A stretch of 64,000 nucleotides of DNA, taken from NCBI RefSeq assembly GCF_000152865.1, contig NZ_CH672390.1, forward strand, positions 682,001 through 746,000. Reading direction: 5' to 3'. The notes under the pieces were generated by a model. It was not told where the DNA came from, made no database searches, and saw only the letters and a program-made list of their open reading frames with translations. Every line of letters begins with the position of its first letter. Positions within the stretch are counted from its first letter, which is position 1. A program made the position numbers and the translations under genes. Of the stretch, positions 17,860 to 26,224 are shown one piece after another. This stretch comes from Erythrobacter sp. NAP1. GTDB taxonomy: Bacteria > Pseudomonadota > Alphaproteobacteria > Sphingomonadales > Sphingomonadaceae.

Positions 17860-19862
17860 GCAACATCAACATTAAGCGATTGGTCGAGAACATCCGCTCC
17901 GGCACGAATGTTTACACGCCCCTTGTGGAATTGGTGGTCAATGCGATCCAGGCTATTGATGAACGCAAGAATGGCGAGGGCTTGGTCGAGATTCAGATAA
18001 AGCGTGACGGTCAAGAGGATCTGATCGAGGGCGTTCGTGGCGTTGATGGCTTTATCGTTTCTGACAACGGGATCGGCTTCACTCAAAACAATCGCGACGC
18101 GTTTGATACCGTCTACACGGAAAAAAAGATTGCCGATGGTGGCAAGGGGTTCGGGCGCTTCACTTGTCTCAAGTACTTTGACAAGATGGCAGTTCGAAGC
18201 ATTTTTCTCGACGGCGAGACCCCGAAGCAGCGCTCGTTTCTTATGGGCCTTGATACCGACATCATAGTTCAGGAAGAAGTGGAAACGGTAGAGGCCGGAG
18301 ACACTGGTTCGACGGTTGAGATATCCGGGATCAAATCAGTCAAGTTCCCCGACAAACGCATCGATACGATCAGCAAAGCTATCGTGGAGCGGTTGCTTCC
18401 CTACTTCGTTGACGCAGAGAAACCCTGTCCGCGTGTCGTAATTCGTGATGAAGGCGCAGCTGTCCCACCTGTCTCGCTCAACGACTATCTCGGAAAAGAG
18501 AACAGCCAAATTGTCGAGATGCCCATCGAGGATAACAGCTTCACTTTGTCATCAAACGGCGAAGACAAGGAGTTTCACGTTCGTGTTTTCAAATTCTACT
18601 CACCGCGAGCGGCGCGAAGCAAGATAAGTCTGGTAGCGCACCGTCGCGAAGTCACGGAAGTGATGTTGCAATCTCACGTCCCAGAATTCGCGGACGAGTT
18701 TTTCGAACCTTCCCCAGGAGAAGAGGAGGGGAAGGGGCGCAACTTCGTTATCAAAGCGTACGTTTTCGGTGACTACCTCAACGAGAATGTCTCATTGGAA
18801 CGGGGGGAGTTTCGTTTTCAATCTGAAGCCGATCTCTTGAGCACTATCTCGCAAGGAGACATCGAGAAGAGAGCCGCAGAGATTGCGCAATCGGCCGTTG
18901 GTGATGAGATTGCCGAGAGGAAGAGACGGAAGCAGGCTCGCATTGCTGAATACGTCGCCAAGCAAGCCCCTTGGCATCGAACCCTAAGTACGGAAGCGGA
19001 CTTTAGCGACCTTCCTATGCGGCCTTCGAATGAGGAAATTGAGCTGCATTTCCAGCGCAAGAAATTTGCGAAAGAGTTGGCGACGAGGGCGCAGGTTTCG
19101 GCCATCCTACAAGCTGGTGATGGGGTAGCGCTAGATGACAAGATTTCGGAGGTCATCGATAGCATCTCGGAAACGAGCAAGAACGATCTCATTCACTATG
19201 TTTCCATGCGGAAGTGTGTGCTCGATATATTCGCCAAATCACTAGAAGCTGATGATGAAGGGAAGCATAAGTCAGAAGGCGAAGTGCATGATATCATCAT
19301 GCAGCGCCGAAAGGATTCCGACGAAATCGACTTTCAGGCGCACAACCTTTGGATACTTGATGAGAGGCTAAATTTCTCGGCATATATCTCGTCGGAAAAG
19401 CCTATCAACGAGCCTAGGGGTGACCGGACCGACATCACGATCTTCAACAATCGAGTTGCATTTCGTGGTGACAACGAAGCAAGCAACCCCATCACAATTT
19501 TCGAGTTCAAGAAGCCGCAGCGCGACGATTTTGCGAACCCGTCTTCGAAAGATGACCCAGTTCAGCAGATAGTCCGATACGTGAATCAAATACGCGATGG
19601 GAAGTTCAAGACGCCCCAGAATCGCGACATTTTGGTCAACACAAATACTCCCTTCTACGGATACGTGGTCTGCGATCTCACGAAGAAAGTTTCAGACTGG
19701 CTGGAGCGAGAAAAGGACTTCACGCCTATGCCTGATGGCTTGGGTTGGTTCCGCTGGTTCGGAAACATCAATCTCTATGTTGAAGTTCTAAGTTGGACTA
19801 AGCTGCTGCGCGATGCGGAGATGCGGAACAAGATATTCTTCGACAAGCTTGGCATCGAGTAG
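17856..19862 (+). CDS. GHKL (Hsp90/MutL-like) ATPase fused to a nuclease-like C-terminus
   Basis: A 668-aa protein. The N-terminus is a GHKL ATP-binding fold: N-box 'ELVVNAIQAID' (Glu25, Asn29), 'SDNGIGF' (70-75) and the lid 'GGKGFGRFTCLKYF' (95-108). This family closes a clamp on ATP binding, as in MutL, Hsp90 and MORC. The middle part (about 330-430) is rich in Lys/Glu helices. Near the C-terminus 'TDITIFNN' (Asp526) and 'ITIFEFKKP' (Glu550-x-Lys552) give a PD-(D/E)XK-like core, so the protein may combine clamp and nuclease. Last gene of the cassette, starting ATGA within the GIY-YIG stop. It is a likely sensor or clamp that licenses cleavage; this is inference. Confidence 0.82.
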   Translation: MSNINIKRLVENIRSGTNVYTPLVELVVNAIQAIDERKNGEGLVEIQIKRDGQEDLIEGVRGVDGFIVSDNGIGFTQNNRDAFDTVYTEKKIADGGKGFGRFTCLKYFDKMAVRSIFLDGETPKQRSFLMGLDTDIIVQEEVETVEAGDTGSTVEISGIKSVKFPDKRIDTISKAIVERLLPYFVDAEKPCPRVVIRDEGAAVPPVSLNDYLGKENSQIVEMPIEDNSFTLSSNGEDKEFHVRVFKFYSPRAARSKISLVAHRREVTEVMLQSHVPEFADEFFEPSPGEEEGKGRNFVIKAYVFGDYLNENVSLERGEFRFQSEADLLSTISQGDIEKRAAEIAQSAVGDEIAERKRRKQARIAEYVAKQAPWHRTLSTEADFSDLPMRPSNEEIELHFQRKKFAKELATRAQVSAILQAGDGVALDDKISEVIDSISETSKNDLIHYVSMRKCVLDIFAKSLEADDEGKHKSEGEVHDIIMQRRKDSDEIDFQAHNLWILDERLNFSAYISSEKPINEPRGDRTDITIFNNRVAFRGDNEASNPITIFEFKKPQRDDFANPSSKDDPVQQIVRYVNQIRDGKFKTPQNRDILVNTNTPFYGYVVCDLTKKVSDWLEREKDFTPMPDGLGWFRWFGNINLYVEVLSWTKLLRDAEMRNKIFFDKLGIE

Positions 19863-19927
19863 CTTCGCAGGTTTCCTGACAAGACTGTTCGAATTGCAGG
19901 CCTGCTCGCGCCCGGTAGGCCTTTCCC

Positions 19928-20044
19928 GAAGAGCGTCCGAAATCAGTTCAGCTGTCCCTGAAAGTTGGCCAGATTGGTGAGGAACTGGTGGCAGAAGGGC
20001 ACGCTTACAAAGCAGCAGCAGGAGCAAAACTGCCAAGCACTTAG
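19928..20044 (+). pseudogene. Possible C-terminal gene remnant
   Basis: After a TAG in the same frame, the stretch reads EERPKSVQLSLKVGQ, then 'IGEELVAEGHAYKAAAGAKLPST' and a TAG stop at 20042-20044. This has protein-like composition but no start. A neighbouring frame just upstream reads 'APGRPFPKSV', so a one-base shift may have split an older gene. Family not recognised. Confidence 0.25.
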
Positions 20045-20369
20045 GCGACTCTAATTGACCTGAAATCGGTCAAATCAGCACCATCCAATCTCGGACGACT
20101 AAGGCTATTTGGTAGCCCGAAGGCAATCCGGGAGGAATCTCGGATCGTCTCAAGAATTCCCACCTGCTCCCGCTCCAAAAATAAGATATAAAATTCAGTG
20201 CATTGAACGGTTGTCCTAAGTTGCCGGAAACGCCCGCGCACTTTGGAACTTGACAGCACACCGGACGCAGCGGGTGCTGCAATGGAAGGCATGGAAAAGC
20301 TTCGCGAATTCACGAAATCTCACCGATGTCATCTTCTGTGCCGGATGCGGCCCAGTTGCTCGCTCGTCC

Positions 20370-20384
20370 GTGCCGAGTCGGCAC
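20370..20384. promoter_or_regulatory. Perfect 7-bp inverted repeat, possible operator or oriT element
   Basis: GTGCCGA and TCGGCAC face each other across a single G. It lies 34 bases before the transfer-promoter motif and 127 bases before the first gene of the TraD/relaxase operon. It may bind a dimeric regulator or the relaxosome accessory protein. Confidence 0.5.
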
Positions 20385-20418
20385 AGATCCGTTTAATTTT
20401 CTGAAAAGCTATGTGAAT

Positions 20419-20437
20419 TTTCCGTTTTCCTACACCC
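20419..20437 (+). promoter_or_regulatory. 19-bp transfer-operon motif, copy 1
   Basis: TTTCCGTTTTCCTACACCC lies 74 bases before the first codon of the accessory/TraD/relaxase operon. The identical sequence, in the matching orientation, lies 69 bases before traA at the other end of the element (53302-53320, minus strand). Conservation of sequence, orientation and distance points to a shared promoter or operator. Confidence 0.75.
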
Positions 20438-20511
20438 CGTGCTGCGGCCTAGAGTGGCACCTGCCTTTCGAAGGGTGAGCCAGGTTCTTTGAACACAAGG
20501 AACTTGGAAAA

Positions 20512-20841
20512 ATGCAAAGACACCACCGGTTCGTGACCTATGTCACGCCCCTGATCGCCGAATGGATCAGGAAACAAGCAGACGAGCGCAGGGTCAGCGC
20601 GAGTATCGTTGTTTGCGATTGCATCTTCGATGCCTGGCACCGCGCGACCGAAGCTGATCTGAGGACTCCAGCGACCGATCCGGTCCGCCAGAACATCTTC
20701 ATCACGGTCGCATTGGATGCGCTGCTTACACATCATCCTGACAGCACTTTGCGCGACAGAACGGTCGCTGCCTACCAGCGCCGGCTGGAGCGCCTTGGCA
20801 TCGTTGCACCCCGACCCATGGGAGGCGACGATGAAGCATAA
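20512..20841 (+). CDS. Putative relaxosome accessory protein (ribbon-helix-helix-like)
   Basis: A 109-aa protein encoded directly upstream of the coupling protein, overlapping it by 11 bases. The N-terminus 'FVTYVTPLIAEWIRKQADERR' followed by 'VSASIVVCDCIFDAW' fits a ribbon-helix-helix DNA-binding domain (beta strand, helix, turn with 'VSAS', helix). The rest is helical and basic. Position and fold match auxiliary proteins such as TraM/TrwA that bind oriT and regulate the transfer operon. It is preceded by the 19-bp motif, so autoregulation is possible. The fold is inferred by pattern only. Confidence 0.6.
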   Translation: MQRHHRFVTYVTPLIAEWIRKQADERRVSASIVVCDCIFDAWHRATEADLRTPATDPVRQNIFITVALDALLTHHPDSTLRDRTVAAYQRRLERLGIVAPRPMGGDDEA

Positions 20842-23170
20842 TCTCGTCAACTTCACCCGCGGCAGCCAGCTCCTCGGGCATTTCGGCTTCATGTTTGCTG
20901 CTGGCCTCAAGGGGCCCCTGATCGTGACACTCCTGGTCGTTCTCGGGCTGGTCTATTGGGACGTAAGCAGCGCGCTAGATGACTATCAGGTCTACCTCCT
21001 GTGGATGCATGCCTATGCCTCTGGTTATGCCTTCATGGAGTTCGATCCGAACAAGCTTGTGAACCTCAAGCTTGCCGATGGGAGCCTCGTTGCTTTTCCA
21101 ATTTCCGTGGTCACCGATTACCCGCCGATGCGCGAAGCGGTCGCGCTTTTCCGGAGTGCGGTGATCAGCGCTTTGTGGCTTGCCGGGTTCATTCTTGCGC
21201 CGCTCTTCGCGCTTTTCTGGTGGGTTGCCGAACGCTTCGGCGAGAAGTCCAAACAGAAGAAGCATGTGCGCGGGGCGGAGCTTGCTACCTTGCGTGAACT
21301 TGACCGGGAGATCGCCGCGCACAACCGCAATGCCCGTGCCCGCGAGTATGGCGATGCGTTGGGCTGGCGCTGGCGTCTGGCCGGGTCGGCTTCGCTGCGG
21401 GATGCGGGCTTCTATTCTCCCGCGCATCTGGCAGGGGTCAGCTGGCCTTGGCGCCTGGAGCAGAGCCACGCGATGCTTGTTGGCACAACCGGGACAGGCA
21501 AGACCGTCGTCCTAACCGAGCTTACCAGGGAGATCCGTGAACGGGGCGAACGTGCGGTCATTTTCGATCTTACCGGAGCCTTTGTCGAAAGCTTCTACGA
21601 TCCCAAACGCGACATCATTCTCAACCCGCTCGACGCGCGCTGTCCCGCATGGAGCGTGTTCAACGATTGCTCGACACGTGCCGAATTCCATGCTGCGGCG
21701 GAGTCCCTCGTCCCGCATGATGGGGGCGGCACCGAACAGTTCTGGGTACTCGCCGCGCGCACGCTGTTCGTCGAGACCTGTCTCAAGCTCGCCGAAGCGG
21801 GGCGGGGCACCAACGCCGCGCTCGCTCATGAACTGATGAACGCCGATCTCTCCGATCTGCACCGTCTCGTCGAAGACACGATGGCTGGTCCCATCAGCAC
21901 GCCGAGCGCGGCACGCATGGCGGAATCGGTGCGCGCAGTATTCAATGTCAATGCCAAGGCGCTGCAGATGCTGCCCGAAGACGGGACGCCCTTTTCGGTC
22001 CGTGAGTGGATCAACGGAGCAGGTGAACCGGGCTCGATCCTGTTCCTGTCCGCGCGCTACATCGACATGAGCGTGCTCTCGCAGCTGCTCACCCTGTGGC
22101 TCGACACCGCGATCAATACGCTGATGGCGAGCCAGCGCTCGCGGGACATCAGGCTCTGGTTCCTGATCGACGAACTGGGCGCGCTGCATCGTCTCCCTTC
22201 GCTTGAGAAGGGCCTCCAGACCGCGCGCAATTTCGGGGGCGCGATCGTCACCGGGATCCATGCCTTTGCCAAGCTCAAGGATGTCTACGGCGAGAACATG
22301 GCGATGACCCTGTCCTCGCTTGCCCGCACAAAGCTGATCCTTGGCACAGCAGATCGCGAGACCGCCACCTGGTGTTCCGATATCATTGGCCACCGCGAGG
22401 TTCGCGAGATGGAGGAAGGATACAGCTATGGCTACAACAATGCACGCGATGCGGTCAGCCTCACGCCCCGGCGCCAGGTCGTCCCGCTGCTGCTTCCCGA
22501 CGAGCTGATGAAGCTCAAGAACCTTCATGGCTTCATCAAGTTTCCCGAAGGATTTCCGGCGGCACCCGTGGTCCTCGAACCGCGCAACTGGCCTCGGGTG
22601 GCCGAAGGCTTCATTCCCCGGGATATGCCTAAGCTACCACCACAGGCCCGCCACGGTGATGACAAAGAAGGAGCAGGTGGCCGTGCCGGAGCAGCCTCTG
22701 AAACAGGCGACAATGATGGTGATCCTCGACGGTTGAGGGTCGCGCACGATCGCTCCGACAGCGCTGAAAAGAAAGCCGACAAGGAAGACAAAAAGGAACT
22801 GCGCCGGACCCGTCGCAGCAACAAGGGCGATCAGGCTCGACCGGACCAGACAAGGAAGCGTCGCGATCCGAATGCGCAAGAGGAAAGGGGGACATCAGAC
22901 CCTCAGCGGCCGGCTCAATCCGAGCTTCCGCTGTCTTCCAGAGCTGAGGAGCAACGCGGCAAGGAGCAACCGGATGCACCTTCCGCGAGGTCTGACATTC
23001 CCGATCCCGCAGCGCATCAGCGGGCGCAGGATGCGCGCAGCAAGGTCGAACAGAGGCTCCAGGAAGAGCAGCAGAAGTCGCTGCTTGGCGGTGCTGCAAA
23101 GCAGGGTCGCGATGCCGATCTGGGGCAGGACCATGGTCACGATTACGGGGACTTCGACCCGGATATGTGA
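20831..23170 (+). CDS. traD: Type IV coupling protein TraD
   Basis: 779 aa from the ATG at 20831, chosen because the conserved membrane N-terminus begins there; the frame is open further upstream but overlaps the accessory gene. Two membrane segments (about residues 25-45 and 110-135) precede a TrwB/TraD ATPase domain with Walker A 'VGTTGTGKTVVLTEL' (about 218) and Walker B 'WFLIDELGALHRL' (about 446). The last 150 residues are highly charged and low in complexity, as in TraD tails that dock relaxosomes. It hands the relaxase-DNA complex to the T4SS encoded at 35.6-53.2 kb. The relaxase gene follows after 48 bases. Confidence 0.93.
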   Translation: MKHNLVNFTRGSQLLGHFGFMFAAGLKGPLIVTLLVVLGLVYWDVSSALDDYQVYLLWMHAYASGYAFMEFDPNKLVNLKLADGSLVAFPISVVTDYPPMREAVALFRSAVISALWLAGFILAPLFALFWWVAERFGEKSKQKKHVRGAELATLRELDREIAAHNRNARAREYGDALGWRWRLAGSASLRDAGFYSPAHLAGVSWPWRLEQSHAMLVGTTGTGKTVVLTELTREIRERGERAVIFDLTGAFVESFYDPKRDIILNPLDARCPAWSVFNDCSTRAEFHAAAESLVPHDGGGTEQFWVLAARTLFVETCLKLAEAGRGTNAALAHELMNADLSDLHRLVEDTMAGPISTPSAARMAESVRAVFNVNAKALQMLPEDGTPFSVREWINGAGEPGSILFLSARYIDMSVLSQLLTLWLDTAINTLMASQRSRDIRLWFLIDELGALHRLPSLEKGLQTARNFGGAIVTGIHAFAKLKDVYGENMAMTLSSLARTKLILGTADRETATWCSDIIGHREVREMEEGYSYGYNNARDAVSLTPRRQVVPLLLPDELMKLKNLHGFIKFPEGFPAAPVVLEPRNWPRVAEGFIPRDMPKLPPQARHGDDKEGAGGRAGAASETGDNDGDPRRLRVAHDRSDSAEKKADKEDKKELRRTRRSNKGDQARPDQTRKRRDPNAQEERGTSDPQRPAQSELPLSSRAEEQRGKEQPDAPSARSDIPDPAAHQRAQDARSKVEQRLQEEQQKSLLGGAAKQGRDADLGQDHGHDYGDFDPDM

Positions 23171-23218
23171 CGCTGGACCGGGGAGGGGACGAGGGCCAAG
23201 AGAAAGTGATCCCAGCCC

Positions 23219-26131
23219 ATGCTTTCCGTCGCCAACGTCCGCTCGCCTTCGGCGGCCGCGAGCTATTTCGCTTCGGACAATTACTACGCCAGCGCCGATG
23301 CCGATCGTTCGGGCCAATGGATCGGTGATGGCGCGAAACGCCTCGGTCTTGAGGGCAAGGTCGAGGCCCAAGCGTTCGACGCGTTGCTGCGCGGCGAGCT
23401 GCCCGACGGCAGCAGCGTCGGCAATCCCGGACAGACGCACCGCCCGGGTACAGACCTCACCTTCTCCGTCCCCAAGAGCTGGTCGCTGCTGGCGCTCGTC
23501 GGGAAGGATGAGCGGATCATTGCCGCCTACCGCGAAGCCGTCCTCGAAGCGCTGCACTGGGCTGAGAAGAATGCGGCCGAGACCCGGATGGTCGAGAAAG
23601 GCAAGACCGTCACGCAGACCACGGGAAACCTTGCGATCGGCCTGTTCCAGCACGACACCAACCGCAACCAGGAGCCGAACCTACATTTCCATGCGGTCAT
23701 CGCCAATGTCACGCGAGGCAAGGACGGGAAGTGGCGTACGCTCAAGAACGACCGGCTCTGGCAGCTGAATACGACGCTCAACTCGATCGCGATGGCGCGC
23801 TTCCGTGTCGCCGTCGAAAAGCTTGGCTATGAGCCGGGACCGACCCTCAAGCACGGCAACTTCGAGGCGCGCGGTATCACGCGCGAACAGGTCATGGCGT
23901 TCTCGAGCCGCCGCCAGGAAGTGCTCGATGCCCGGCGCGGTCCTGGTCTTGAAGCGGGCCGCATCGCTGCGCTCGATACGCGCGCGAGCAAGGACGGGAT
24001 CGAGGACCGCGAGGCCCTCGGCATGCAATGGAGCGACACCGCAAAATCCATCGGGTTGGACCTCGCGCCCTTGGTCGAGCGGGCCCGGACCCGCACACTG
24101 AGACAGTCGATCGAAACTGGCAGGTTCGGCTCGCTTGTCGAGCGCGGGCGCGCATGGCTGGGACGCTTCGCCGCGCATGTCAGGGGCGATCCGGCTGATC
24201 CGCTTGTGCCCAAGTCGGTCCTCAGACAGGACCGTGAGACGATCGCAGCGGCACAGGCCGTCGCTTCGGCGGTGCGTCATCTTTCGCAGCGCGAAGCGGC
24301 GTTCGAGCGCACCGCGCTCTACAAGGCCGCGCTCGATTTCGGGCTCCCCACAACGATCGCTGATATCGAGAAGCGGACACGCGCCTTGGTGCGCTCCGGC
24401 GACCTGATAGCGGGCAAGGGAGACCACAGGGGCTGGCTCGCCTCGCGAGACGCGGTGCTGACCGAGCAGCAGATCGTGTCCGAGGTTGCCGCCGGCAGGG
24501 GCGCGAGTTCGCCTGCAATCGAGCGTGGAAGCGCGACTGATCGTGTCCAGACCGCTGCAATGGCAGGGCAGGGGTTCCGCCTCAACGAGGGCCAGCTTGG
24601 AGCGGCGAAGCTGATCCTGACGTCAGAGGATCGAACGATCGCGGTCCAGGGAATTGCCGGTGCCGGCAAGAGCAGCGTTCTGAAGCCCGTCACCGAGGTG
24701 CTGCGCGACGAGGGCCGCCCGGTCATCGGGCTCGCGATCCAGAACACGCTCGTCCAGATGCTCGAACGCGACACCGGCATCGGCTCGCAGACGCTGGCCC
24801 GCTTTCTTGGTGGCTGGAAAAAATTGCTCGACGATCCAGGCAACGCGGCGCTGCGTTTGGAGGCAAAGGCGGCGCTGAAGGACCATGTGCTCGTGCTCGA
24901 CGAGGCTTCGATGGTCTCGAACGAGGACAAGGAAAAGCTCGTCCGTCTCGCCAATCTGGCTGGCGTTCACCGCCTGGTCCTGATGGGGGACCGAAAGCAG
25001 CTCGGCGCAGTCGATGCGGGCAAACCTTTCGCGCTCCTGCAGCGGACGGGTACGGCAAGCGCTGAAATGGCGACCAACCTGCGCGCCCGCGACCCTGTCG
25101 TTCGCGAGGCGCAGGCGGCAGCGCAGGCGGGCGAAGTGCGCAAGGCGCTGCGGCACCTGCAGCCTCACACGGTCGAGGCCAAGGGTGATGGCGCGCTGGT
25201 CGCTGCTGATACCTGGTTGGCGCTCGACAAGGACGACCGCGCGCGGACATCGATCTACGCCTCGGGCCGCGCAATCCGCTCTGCGGTCAATGCTGCCATC
25301 CAGCAGGGACTTCTCGCCAATGGCGAGATTGGCCCGGGCAAGGCCGAGCTCGGAGTGCTCGACCGCGTCAACACGACCCGCGAAGAGCTGCGACATCTCT
25401 CGGCCTATCAGCCTGGCCGGGTGCTCGAGGTCTCGAGAAAGCAACAGGCCCTGGGACTGTCAGCGGGCGAGTATCGTGTCCTGGGACAGGACCGGAAGGG
25501 CAGGCAGGTCGAAGTTGCGGATAAGCGCGGCAAGCGGTTCCGGTTCGACCCGGCACGGATCAGGGCAGGGAAGGGCGACCAGAATCTGACCTTGCATGAG
25601 CCGAGGAAGCTCGAGATCCATGAAGGCGACCGGATCCGATGGACCCGCAACGATCATCGCCGCGGCCTGTTCAATGCCGACCAGGCCAGGGTGGTTGCCG
25701 TTGTCGGCGGGAAGGTCACTTTCGAAACTTCCAAGGGAGACCAGGTCGAGCTCAAAAAGGACGATCCGATGCTGAAGCGGATCGATCTTGCCTATGCGCT
25801 CAACGCCCACATGGCGCAGGGTCTGACATCCGATCGCGGCATTGCAGTCATGGACAGCCGCGAGCGCAACCTTTCGAACCAGAAAACGTTCCTCGTGACG
25901 ATCACGAGGCTTCGCGATCACCTGACACTGGTGGTCGACAGTTCGGACAGGCTCGGAGCAGCCGTGGCACGCAACAAAGGCGAGAAGGCCTCGGCCCTCG
26001 AGGTCACCGCACAGTTGACGCCGACAGAAAAGAAAAACGGCGAACTTGATCAGCTGAAACCGGAAGAGGCCAACAAGGCCGAAAAGGAACTCGCCCGAAG
26101 CAAGAGCAAGACACTGGATTTCGGGATTTGA
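23219..26131 (+). CDS. traI: MobF conjugative relaxase-helicase (TraI/TrwC type)
   Basis: A 970-aa TrwC-type relaxase. The N-terminal relaxase domain has candidate nicking tyrosines in 'SYFASDNYYASAD' (Tyr16, Tyr22, Tyr23) and the metal-binding 'PNLHFHAVIANV' (about residue 155). The second half is a RecD-like SF1 helicase with Walker A 'GIAGAGKSSVLK' (about 480) and motif II 'VLDEASMV'. It nicks oriT, stays covalently bound to the 5' end, and unwinds the strand for transfer. Its length is close to TrwC (966 aa) and well short of F TraI. It is encoded directly behind TraD in the operon that starts at 20512. Confidence 0.93.
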   Translation: MLSVANVRSPSAAASYFASDNYYASADADRSGQWIGDGAKRLGLEGKVEAQAFDALLRGELPDGSSVGNPGQTHRPGTDLTFSVPKSWSLLALVGKDERIIAAYREAVLEALHWAEKNAAETRMVEKGKTVTQTTGNLAIGLFQHDTNRNQEPNLHFHAVIANVTRGKDGKWRTLKNDRLWQLNTTLNSIAMARFRVAVEKLGYEPGPTLKHGNFEARGITREQVMAFSSRRQEVLDARRGPGLEAGRIAALDTRASKDGIEDREALGMQWSDTAKSIGLDLAPLVERARTRTLRQSIETGRFGSLVERGRAWLGRFAAHVRGDPADPLVPKSVLRQDRETIAAAQAVASAVRHLSQREAAFERTALYKAALDFGLPTTIADIEKRTRALVRSGDLIAGKGDHRGWLASRDAVLTEQQIVSEVAAGRGASSPAIERGSATDRVQTAAMAGQGFRLNEGQLGAAKLILTSEDRTIAVQGIAGAGKSSVLKPVTEVLRDEGRPVIGLAIQNTLVQMLERDTGIGSQTLARFLGGWKKLLDDPGNAALRLEAKAALKDHVLVLDEASMVSNEDKEKLVRLANLAGVHRLVLMGDRKQLGAVDAGKPFALLQRTGTASAEMATNLRARDPVVREAQAAAQAGEVRKALRHLQPHTVEAKGDGALVAADTWLALDKDDRARTSIYASGRAIRSAVNAAIQQGLLANGEIGPGKAELGVLDRVNTTREELRHLSAYQPGRVLEVSRKQQALGLSAGEYRVLGQDRKGRQVEVADKRGKRFRFDPARIRAGKGDQNLTLHEPRKLEIHEGDRIRWTRNDHRRGLFNADQARVVAVVGGKVTFETSKGDQVELKKDDPMLKRIDLAYALNAHMAQGLTSDRGIAVMDSRERNLSNQKTFLVTITRLRDHLTLVVDSSDRLGAAVARNKGEKASALEVTAQLTPTEKKNGELDQLKPEEANKAEKELARSKSKTLDFGI

Positions 26132-26224
26132 AGGGCCGCCTTGCGACCCAATCTTCAGACGTGTTGGTCCGGCAGTTGGTCCAGGTGGTGCTTACGCGCG
26201 AATGGCCGAATTTCGTAACTGCTC

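Larger units (their letters stand above)
19863..20418. other. Long intergenic region between defence cassette and transfer operon
   Basis: No intact gene is supported. It holds a possible coding remnant (19928-20044) and a strong palindrome (20370-20384), and it leads into the transfer promoter motif. In TrwC/TraI-type systems oriT usually lies just upstream of the accessory gene, so this is the most likely place for oriT, but no nic sequence could be recognised. It may also hold the right edge of the defence insertion. Confidence 0.5.

Noticed and set aside
10285..19862. Calling the cassette DISARM, BREX or Druantia
   Set aside because: No DUF1998 (DrmB), PglZ, BrxC or DUF4338-like protein is present; shared parts are only the generic methylase, helicase and PLD-like classes.
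7514..20111. GGCTATTTG present at 7514-7522 and 20103-20111 as possible att repeats of the defence module
   Set aside because: Only 9 bases with poor extension; expected by chance in a window of this size.
20041..20313. 90-aa minus-strand ORF
   Set aside because: No ribosome site, no recognisable domain, and it sits in the expected oriT/promoter region; treated as chance.
19863..20511. Exact oriT nic site
   Set aside because: Position is right for a MobF element, but no recognisable nick consensus could be identified by eye.
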